Origin: Streptomyces sp. NBC_01476
GTDB taxonomy: Bacteria > Actinomycetota > Actinomycetes > Streptomycetales > Streptomycetaceae
DNA: 64,000 bases
Assembly (NCBI RefSeq): GCF_036227265.1
Contig: NZ_CP109446.1
Location: 7,581,001 to 7,645,000, forward strand
Direction: 5' to 3'
This document shows, in pieces, positions 58,144-64,000 of the stretch. The notes below the pieces were generated by a model that had not been told where the DNA came from, did no database searches, and saw only the letters and a list, made by a program, of their open reading frames with translations. Numbering within the stretch: the stretch's first letter is position 1; the number at the start of each line of letters is the position of its first letter. A program made the position numbers and the translations under genes.

Positions 58144-59988
58144 TCAGCGGCCGGCGGCGCGGTGGGCCAGCACGGTGCGGTTGGGGGCGCCGGTCTTCCG
58201 CAGCACCGCCCCGACGTGCTTCTCGACGGTCTTGACGGAGATGGCCAGCAGGGCGGCGATCCGCTTGTCCGGCAGCCCGCGCTCCACCAGCGCGCGGACC
58301 TCGCGCTCACGGTCGGTGAGCGGATCGGGCGGCGGACGGTCGCGGTCGGCGAAACCGCGCAGGATACGTTCGGTGAGCAGCGCGTCCCTGCGGGTCGCGG
58401 CGAGCACGGCGCGGGCGAGCCCCGGACCGTCCAGATCGGTGCCGACGCAGCCGCGGGCACCCGCGTGCACGGCTTCCTTGAGCAGTTCGTCGCCGAGGTC
58501 GTCGGTCAGCATCAGCACCGCGGTGCCAGGGCTGGCGGAGCGGACGTACGAGGTCAGCCGGGCGCCGTCGAGCCCCGGCATCCGCAGGTCGAGCAGCACC
58601 ACATCGGGCTCCAGCGCCCGTACCGCCTCGACGGTCCTGCGGGCCTCCGCGACCTCGCCCACCACCTCGATCTCCGGTCCGGCCTGGGCCAGCAGCCGGA
58701 CGAGACCGGCCCGTACCACCGGCCGCCGGTCGACCACCAGGACCCGCCAGGGCGTCATCGCGGCGGGCTCGCGGCTGTGGCCGGCGCGGTAGGGGATACG
58801 CGCCCGGATGCGGGTGCCCCAGCCCGGGGTGGACTCGATCCGCAGATCCGCCCCGAGCTGATGGGCGCGCTCCACGATGCCGGTCAGTCCCAGGCCGCCG
58901 CGGCGTACCGCGGTGTCCGCCGGGTCGAAACCGCGGCCGTCGTCCTCCACGACCACCGTGACCTCGTCGTCCCCGTACATCACGCCGACCCTGACGAGTT
59001 CCGCGTGGGCGTGCACGACCACATTGGTCAGCGTCTCCTGCACCAGGCGCAGCGCGTGCGCGCCGACCTCCGCGTCCAGCCGGGGGCGTTCCCCGGTGAC
59101 CACCAGGTCGGTGCGCAGGCCCGCCGTGGAGTGCGCCCAGGCCAGCTCGACCGCGATGGCGTCGTCCAGGGAGTGCAGCTCCAGCAGGGAGGGGCCGAGG
59201 CCCAGCACGGTCCGCCGGGTGTCGGCCAGGGCGGTGCGGGCCACCGCGCGGGCCGCGTCGAGGCGGTCGGCCGGGGCGGCGGCCGGGCCGTCCACGTCGA
59301 GATGGCGCAGGATCGAGCCGAGCGCGCGGGCCACCGTGTCGTGGACGTCGCGCACCACCCGCTCCCGCTCGGCGCTGACCGCCAGCCGCCGGGCGCGCTC
59401 CTCGGCCTCCTGGTGCAGGCGGGCGTTGGCGATGGCGATGGCGGCGTGCCGGGCGAAGACGTGCAGCAGTTCGACGTCGCCCTTGTCGAAGCGGGTGGCG
59501 GGGTCGGTGCTGAAGACGACACACACGCCGATGATCTCGTCGTGCCATTCGATCGGTACGGCGACGGTGGCGTGCAGGCGTTCGCGGTCGGCGGGGTCCA
59601 CATGGCCGCCGGGCACGTCGGCGTAACTGTCGAAGACCCGCGGTCCCCGGGCCGCCACCACCGCTCCGGTGGCACCCTCGCCGAGCGGGAAGACCCTTCC
59701 CTCCTGGCAGCCGACGCCGAGGTCGGCCTCTTTGCGGTAGGTCCCGGCCTTCTCGTCCACGGTGCTGATCGAGCCGGCCCCGCCGCCCAGCAGGCTCACC
59801 GCCCGGCGCAGGATGCGGTGCAGCAGAGGCTGCAGTGCGAACTGTCCTGCGAGGTCCTCGACGGCCCCGCTCAGCGCGTCGACCTGCGCGTCCGGGTCTG
59901 CCCGCCAGCCCGCGGCGGCGCTGTCCCGGCTGCCCGCACCGCTCTGCGGCCGGGCCGCCCTGTCGCGGGAGGCACGTCCCTCACCCAT
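58144..59988 (-). CDS. Single-chain GAF-histidine kinase fused to LuxR-type response regulator
   Basis: 614 residues in this order: GAF sensor (about 45-200), HisKA_3 dimerisation/phosphoacceptor helix with His in RERVVRDVHDTVARALGSI (about 215), HATPase domain (about 300-390; LTNVVVHAHAELVRVG, DDGRGFDP, GGLGLTGIVERA), receiver domain (about 400-525; VLVVDRRPVVRAGLVRLL, phospho-Asp in VVLLDLRMPGLDG), and a LuxR HTH (about 545-610; LTDREREVRALVERGLPDKR). Kinase and regulator are continuous in one frame. There is no membrane segment, so the signal is cytoplasmic, perhaps redox or a ligand of GAF. Located 133 bases upstream of the aldolase-dha operon. Confidence 0.88.
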   Translation of the reverse strand: MGEGRASRDRAARPQSGAGSRDSAAAGWRADPDAQVDALSGAVEDLAGQFALQPLLHRILRRAVSLLGGGAGSISTVDEKAGTYRKEADLGVGCQEGRVFPLGEGATGAVVAARGPRVFDSYADVPGGHVDPADRERLHATVAVPIEWHDEIIGVCVVFSTDPATRFDKGDVELLHVFARHAAIAIANARLHQEAEERARRLAVSAERERVVRDVHDTVARALGSILRHLDVDGPAAAPADRLDAARAVARTALADTRRTVLGLGPSLLELHSLDDAIAVELAWAHSTAGLRTDLVVTGERPRLDAEVGAHALRLVQETLTNVVVHAHAELVRVGVMYGDDEVTVVVEDDGRGFDPADTAVRRGGLGLTGIVERAHQLGADLRIESTPGWGTRIRARIPYRAGHSREPAAMTPWRVLVVDRRPVVRAGLVRLLAQAGPEIEVVGEVAEARRTVEAVRALEPDVVLLDLRMPGLDGARLTSYVRSASPGTAVLMLTDDLGDELLKEAVHAGARGCVGTDLDGPGLARAVLAATRRDALLTERILRGFADRDRPPPDPLTDREREVRALVERGLPDKRIAALLAISVKTVEKHVGAVLRKTGAPNRTVLAHRAAGR

Positions 59989-60081
59989 GGCACGACCACC
60001 AGGTCCGCATGTTTTTCAGCATAACTTCGGGCTGCCGGATGCGCTCCGGTCAGCGGCGTACCGGGCCGCCGCCCGGCCTGG

Positions 60082-60657
60082 TCAGTGCCCGCTGTCCGGG
60101 CGGCTGCGCATGCCGTCGATCACCAGGGTCAGCATGTGCTGCGCGCGCGTCTCCCGGTCAGGACGCGGATCGGTCCGCCACAGGAAGCCGACCAGCTCCA
60201 GCACCTCGTCGGCGTCGACGTCCGGGCGCATGCCGCCGGTCCGCTTGCAGGCGTCGAGCAGCAGGGTGAGGGCGCCGATCACCGGCCCGTAGTGTTCGCC
60301 GGCCAGCTCGGCCCTGGTCGCGGCCTGCAGCGCGTCCGCGAGGCCGTGCTTGATCCGCCCGTACGACGCGAGCCGGTCGAACCACAGACGCAGCGCGTCG
60401 AACGGCCGGTGCGCCGCGAGCAGTGCCGGAGCGGTGGCGACGAGTTCCTGGACGTCCTGCCGGTAGACGGTGAGCAGCAGCGCCTCGCGGGTCGGGAAGT
60501 GCCGGTAGAGCGTGCCCTGGCCGACGCCGGCCCGCTTGGCGATCGACTGCATCGAGGCGTCGCCGGACTCGGTCAGTGCGGTGCGGGCGACCTCCAGGAT
60601 GCGCGCCCGGTTCTGCTCGGCGTCGGAGCGCATCGAAGACCGTGCTGGTCCCGGCAT
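60082..60657 (-). CDS. TetR family transcriptional regulator
   Basis: A 191-residue repressor: RSDAEQNRARILEVARTALT, DASMQSIAKRAGVGQGTLYR, HFPTREALLLTVYR is a textbook TetR HTH, followed by a C-terminal domain of the SbtR/TetR_C_33-like type (ASYGRIKHGLADALQAATRA, LTLLLDACKRTGGMRPDVDA). ATG 60657 has GGGAGGG closely upstream. It is divergent from an SDR gene with a palindrome in the shared region, so it probably controls itself and that SDR. Confidence 0.9.
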   Translation of the reverse strand: MPGPARSSMRSDAEQNRARILEVARTALTESGDASMQSIAKRAGVGQGTLYRHFPTREALLLTVYRQDVQELVATAPALLAAHRPFDALRLWFDRLASYGRIKHGLADALQAATRAELAGEHYGPVIGALTLLLDACKRTGGMRPDVDADEVLELVGFLWRTDPRPDRETRAQHMLTLVIDGMRSRPDSGH

Positions 60658-60707
60658 CTTCCCTCCCTTTTTCCGGCCGGGCACAGAAGCCGGCCGCCGT
60701 TGCTTAG

Positions 60708-60721
60708 CGGACATGTGTCCG
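60708..60721. promoter_or_regulatory. Operator between TetR and SDR genes
   Basis: A perfect 6-2-6 inverted repeat, CGGACATGTGTCCG, in the 128-base divergent region. A related half-site (CCGGACACCCGTCC) follows at about 60739-60752 within wider CGTACCG/CGGTACG arms. Confidence 0.6.
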
Positions 60722-60785
60722 GTAGCGTGGAAGACGTACCGGACACCCGTCCAGTTAGACGGTACGCGACGAGAGGCTCCAGGTC

Positions 60786-61577
60786 ATGTCAGAGAACGGG
60801 AACGTCGGCGGAATCGAAGGACCCGGCGGCGTCAAGGAGACCGGGGACATCGAGGGCAAGGTCGTTGCCATCACCGGCGCGAGCGGCGGCATCGGCGAGG
60901 CGACCGCGCTGCTGCTCGCCGAGCGCGGCGCGAAACTCGTCCTCGGTGCGCGCGGCCCCGACCGCCTGGAGGCGGTGGCCGCCCGGATCGCCAAGAGCGG
61001 CGCCGAGGTCGCGCACGTCCCGACCGACGTACGGCGCCGGGCGGACGTGGACCGGCTGGTCGCGCTCGCGGAGAGCCGGTTCGGCCGGCTGGACGTCCTG
61101 GTGAGCAACGCCGGTATCGGGCCGATCTCCCCGCTGGACGACCTGCGGGTGGACGACTGGGAGGCGATGATCGACATCAACCTCAAGGGCGTGCTGTACG
61201 GGATCGCCGCCGCGCTGCCGGTCTTCCGGGCGCAGGGCTCCGGGCAGTTCGTCAACATCGCCTCCACCGCGGCCTACCGCACGGTGCCCAACCAGTCGGT
61301 GTACGCGGCCACCAAGACCGCCGTGCGCACCCTCTCCGAGGGGCTGCGGCAGGAGGCGGGCGACAAGCTGCGGGTGACGATCGTCTCGCCCGGCTTCACC
61401 CGGACGAACTTCACCGACTCCATGCCGGATCCCGGGGTGCGGGCGGAGATGGCCCGCGCCATGAAGACGCTCGCCATCTCCCCGGACGCGCTGGCCCGCG
61501 CGGTCGCCTACGCGATCGAGCAGCCCGCGGACATCGACGTGAACGAGATCGTGGTCAGGCCCACCGCACAGGCGTAG
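60786..61577 (+). CDS. Short-chain dehydrogenase/reductase
   Basis: A 263-residue SDR with TGASGGIG, SNAGIGP, catalytic Ser in IASTAAY, and YAATK as YxxxK. PGFTRTNFTDSM and DVNEIVVRPTAQA at the C-terminus fit the YdfG/serine dehydrogenase-like group. Substrate unknown. ATG 60786; GAGAGG lies about 11 bases upstream. Likely derepressed when the divergent TetR binds its ligand. Confidence 0.88.
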   Translation: MSENGNVGGIEGPGGVKETGDIEGKVVAITGASGGIGEATALLLAERGAKLVLGARGPDRLEAVAARIAKSGAEVAHVPTDVRRRADVDRLVALAESRFGRLDVLVSNAGIGPISPLDDLRVDDWEAMIDINLKGVLYGIAAALPVFRAQGSGQFVNIASTAAYRTVPNQSVYAATKTAVRTLSEGLRQEAGDKLRVTIVSPGFTRTNFTDSMPDPGVRAEMARAMKTLAISPDALARAVAYAIEQPADIDVNEIVVRPTAQA

Positions 61578-61710
61578 ACGCGCCCGCGGCAACGTGGTCG
61601 AACGGCGGTCGAACGGCGGGCCGGGACGGACGTCCGCCCGGCCCCGGAGGCAGTCGCCCGGTGACCGATCCCGGACCGATCCCGCCGCGTCACAGCCCGG
61701 CTTGCAGCAC

Positions 61711-61748
61711 GGCGCCCGCCGCCGACCTGGTGGTCGGCGGCGGGCGCC
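61711..61748. terminator. Perfect hairpin terminator after rpmE2
   Basis: A 17-base perfect stem with the 4-base loop TGGT, starting 16 bases beyond the stop of the L31 gene on the minus strand; it also faces the end of the SDR transcript. Confidence 0.88.
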
Positions 61749-61763
61749 TGTGTCGTGCGGGCG

Positions 61764-62015
61764 TCAGGCGGCGCGGCGGCCGTAGCGCTGGTTGAAGCGC
61801 TCGACGCGTCCTGCGGTGTCCACGACGCGGGCGGAGCCGGTGTAGAACGGGTGGCTCGCCGATGAGATCTCGACGTCCACGACCGGGTACGTGGCCCCGT
61901 CCTCCCACACCACCGTGCTGTCGCCGGTGGCGGTCGAGCGGGTGAGGAAGGTCAGCCCTGCGGTCTTGTCACGGAAGACGACGGGGCGGTAATCGGGGTG
62001 GATGCCGTGCTTCAC
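61764..62015 (-). CDS. rpmE2: Ribosomal protein L31 type B, zinc-independent (C-minus)
   Basis: An 83-residue L31: KHGIHPDYRPVVFRDKTAGL, TRSTATGDSTVVWEDGATYP, SHPFYTGSARVVDTAGRVER FNQRYG. The Cys ligands of zinc-binding L31 are absent, so this is the zinc-free paralogue used when zinc is scarce. GTG 62015 has GAGAGAGG about seven bases upstream. It follows the L33 gene by 62 bases; in other Streptomyces such paralogues belong to the Zur regulon. Confidence 0.94.
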   Translation of the reverse strand: MKHGIHPDYRPVVFRDKTAGLTFLTRSTATGDSTVVWEDGATYPVVDVEISSASHPFYTGSARVVDTAGRVERFNQRYGRRAA

Positions 62016-62077
62016 GGTGAACCCTCTCTCTGTACTACAGCGGTGCTGTGCTGGTGCGGTCCGGGTCTGCGCCCGGG

Positions 62078-62242
62078 TCAGCGCTCTTCGCGGAAGAGCA
62101 CGTGCCGGCCGGCGACCGGGTCGAACTTGGTCAGCTGCAGCCGGTCGGGGTCGTTGCGGCGGCTCTTGCGGGTGACGTACGTGTAACCCGTCCCCGCCGT
62201 GGAGCGCAGCTTGATGATCGGTCGCAGTTCGCTGCGGGCCAT
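62078..62242 (-). CDS. rpmG: Ribosomal protein L33, zinc-independent (C-minus)
   Basis: A 54-residue L33: ARSELRPIIKLRSTAGTGYT, YVTRKSRRNDPDRLQLTKFD, PVAGRHVLFREER. It has no Cys, so it is the zinc-free form. ATG 62242 has GGAAGGGG about eight bases upstream. An AT-richer CGAAAATGACAACCG (minus strand, about 62287-62301) in its promoter resembles half of a Zur box (AAAATGA core), which would fit zinc-starvation control. Confidence 0.94.
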   Translation of the reverse strand: MARSELRPIIKLRSTAGTGYTYVTRKSRRNDPDRLQLTKFDPVAGRHVLFREER

Positions 62243-62801
62243 GGGCGCTGCCCCTTCCGTGCGGTCCCACCCACCGGGTGGAACGGTTGTCATTTTCGGT
62301 CTGTCTCTGTCAACGCCACCCCCTCCCTCCGCATTCCCGTGCCCGCGGCCCGCTCGCACCGGCGGCCCCCAGCCTGTCCGCGTCCCGCCCACAGCCCACG
62401 CACAGACTCCCGGCGGGTGCGCCCCGCGGGTGCCAGAAAGGCTTTCCGGCGCTTTGCGCAAAGACGGTCCGCGCTGCCTTCCGCCGCGTTAAATGAACGC
62501 CGCGAACGGTCCCGCAATGTGTTTAGTTTTGGTTTCAAATACCTCTTTAGCGGCAGCTCACCAAGGGTGCCGAGGGCCCCCGGCGGTCGATTGCGCCGGA
62601 TTCGTGCGGCATTGCCAAGGCGCCGGAATTCACCTTTCCGGAACGCCGCGGAAACAATCCCGTGGGCGTCCGCCGACCCCCGCAAAACGGTCTTCCCCCG
62701 GCTCTTCGCGACGCCCTAAAGTCTCCCAACGGAGCCGCCGTCCCCCCACGTTCACCCTTCTTTCCCTTCGCCATGCGCCAACGAAGACAGGAAAGCTGCA
62801 C
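62243..62801. promoter_or_regulatory. Divergent control region between rpmG and amidase genes, dyad-rich
   Basis: 559 bases with no supported gene. It is AT-richer around 62480-62560. Inverted repeats include GAAAG-G-CTTTC at 62436-62446, a perfect 12-base palindrome CTTTGCGCAAAG at 62452-62463, and GCGTT-AAATG-AACGC at 62486-62500. A possible Zur half-box is near 62287-62301 and a GTTCACC element near 62750, before the amidase. These suggest a complex control region for the divergent genes. Confidence 0.45.
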
Positions 62802-64000
62802 ATGCCAGCAGAACGTGTCACGTCCCAGCCTCCCACCGTCGCCGACCCGTCGGCCGCCCCGGCCGCGCCGGGAAACCGCCACGGCCTCAGCCGCCGCGCC
62901 GTACTCGGCGGCGCCGCCGCCGTGACCGGTGCGGCCGCCGTCTCGGCCGCCGCCGTGTCGCCGGCCGCCGCGGACTCTCCCGCGTCGGCGAGCGCCGCCT
63001 TCGAGCGCGCTCTTCCCTCGGTCAACAGCATCAAGAAGCGGCACCGGCTGGTCGACTACGAAGTGGTCGAACTCGCCGCGCTGATGCGGGCCCGGGTGGT
63101 CACGGCGGTCCAGGTCACCAAGGCGTACCTGGACCGTATCGACCGCTTCAACGGCCCCTTCGAGACCTACGGCGACAACGGCCTCTACAACGCCTTCGTC
63201 CGGATCGACCGGGCGGGGGCACTGGCCCAGGCGGCAGCCGCCGACCAGAAGTTCGCCCGGTCCCGGCACTCGCACGAGGACCTGCCGCCGCTGCTCGGCA
63301 TCCCGTTCGGCATCAAGGACTCGGTCGCCGTCAAGGGCCTGGAGGCGAAGGACGGCAGCCACGCCTTCGACGGAAACGCGGCCCTGCGGGACGCCACCGT
63401 CGTCGCCCGGCTGCGGGAGGCCGGCGCGGTGATCCTCGGCCACACCATCGCCTCGGCCTTCTCCGGCTCCATCACCGGCACCTTCGCCGGCAACGCCTGG
63501 AACAAGGCGTACGTCCCCGGCGGCTCCAGCCAGGGCTCCGGTGTCGCGCCGGTCGCCCGGCTGGCGGCGGCCTGCATCGGCGAGGAGACCGGCGGATCCA
63601 TCATGATGCCGTCGGCCGCCAACGGCGCCAGCGGCATCAAGCCGTCGCTGGGCACCAACTCGGTGGCCGGACTGATGCCGCTCTCCCCGGGATACGACGT
63701 CCTCGGTCCGATCGCCCGCTCGGTACGCGACGCGTCCTTGATCATGTCGGTCATCCACGGCCCGGACCCCGCCAACGACCCGCTGACCCTCGCCGCCCCC
63801 GACCCGTTCCCCGCCATGCCGCTCACCGCCCGCACGGGCCGCAAGCCGCTGGCCGGCACCACCATCGGGATCCCGCTGTCGGACTGGATGCGCACCAGCC
63901 GCGGTGTCCAGACGGGCACCAAGCCCCAGGACACCTACGACGCCGACCACCTCGCCGCCTTCAACCGGCTCAAGCAGCAACTCACCGCGCTCGGCGCGAA
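62802..64000 (+). CDS. Secreted amidase, amidase-signature family (Tat), cut by window end
   Basis: 399 codons are present and the frame is open at 64000. Tat signal: GLSRRAVLGGAAAVTG followed by an Ala-rich core. The amidase-signature catalytic triad is visible: Lys in GIPFGIKDSVAVKG, cis-Ser and Ser nucleophile in PGGSSQGSG and the GEETGGSIMMPSA stretch. It hydrolyses amides outside the cell; the substrate is unknown and the class includes aryl-acylamidases and peptide amidases. ATG 62802 has AGGAAAG seven bases upstream. Confidence 0.9.
   Translation, partial: MPAERVTSQPPTVADPSAAPAAPGNRHGLSRRAVLGGAAAVTGAAAVSAAAVSPAAADSPASASAAFERALPSVNSIKKRHRLVDYEVVELAALMRARVVTAVQVTKAYLDRIDRFNGPFETYGDNGLYNAFVRIDRAGALAQAAAADQKFARSRHSHEDLPPLLGIPFGIKDSVAVKGLEAKDGSHAFDGNAALRDATVVARLREAGAVILGHTIASAFSGSITGTFAGNAWNKAYVPGGSSQGSGVAPVARLAAACIGEETGGSIMMPSAANGASGIKPSLGTNSVAGLMPLSPGYDVLGPIARSVRDASLIMSVIHGPDPANDPLTLAAPDPFPAMPLTARTGRKPLAGTTIGIPLSDWMRTSRGVQTGTKPQDTYDADHLAAFNRLKQQLTALGA

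Noticed and set aside
57391..60024. Plus-strand open frame of 877 codons
   Set aside because: Antisense of the aldolase and kinase-regulator genes, no recognisable domain.
62740..62775. PHO box upstream of the amidase (GTTCACC)
   Set aside because: Only one good 11-base unit; the second direct-repeat unit is too degenerate.

Overview
The window is chromosomal DNA from a high-GC filamentous actinomycete, almost certainly Streptomyces or a close relative in the Streptomycetaceae. This rests on GC-rich third codon positions, frequent GTG/TTG starts, twin-arginine secreted enzymes, many TetR regulators, an NsdA-type regulator, and SCO2400-like, DUF6381 and DUF6221 proteins. It looks like accessory chromosome: short transcription units for secreted hydrolases, oxidoreductases and one-component regulators, with little core machinery. 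No rRNA, CRISPR array, prophage or complete antibiotic cluster was seen.

Layout. 0-6.7 kb: an NsdA-like regulator cut by the window edge, a TetR/SDR pair, an ArsR-SulP transporter operon with a dyad operator, a WYL regulator and a VOC protein. 6.9-12.7 kb: a UvrA-like protein without the UvrB-binding module, an ECF sigma factor, an alpha/beta hydrolase and a zinc-ribbon membrane protein. 13-24 kb: zinc alcohol dehydrogenase, exported proteins (DUF1906, purple acid phosphatase, M15 peptidase, M1 peptidase), a MarR-GNAT fusion, an F420-type oxidoreductase and a truncated peptidoglycan-recognition gene. 24-30 kb: divergent secreted GH87-like and GH78 glycosidases. 30.5-35.4 kb: an AlkA-like glycosylase coupled to a 20-codon upstream ORF, an SDR, DUF6381, a solitary ClpX paralogue and a long TetR protein.

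35.4-38.0 kb is a scar region: two unusual tandem tRNA genes, two convergent genes that both lose their 3' ends at one junction, a lipoprotein and a decayed IS982 transposase. 38-47.6 kb: DUF402, small membrane and hypothetical proteins, a secreted phospholipase C-like enzyme, an ABC-F protein with a possible leader peptide, GH95 and a fatty acid desaturase. 47.9-51 kb: a uspA-phosphoketolase unit. 51.6-53.3 kb: a divergent SDR/TetR pair around a perfect operator.

53.5-60 kb is the most coherent pathway: class II aldolase, HAD phosphatase, DhaL, DhaK and an aldo/keto reductase, all on the minus strand, behind a promoter flanked by three GGG-TT/AA-CCC motifs and directly downstream of a single-chain histidine kinase-response regulator. 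It probably breaks down a ketose phosphate or ketose to dihydroxyacetone (phosphate), but the substrate is unknown. 60-64 kb: another TetR/SDR pair, zinc-independent ribosomal proteins L31 and L33, and a secreted amidase cut by the window end.
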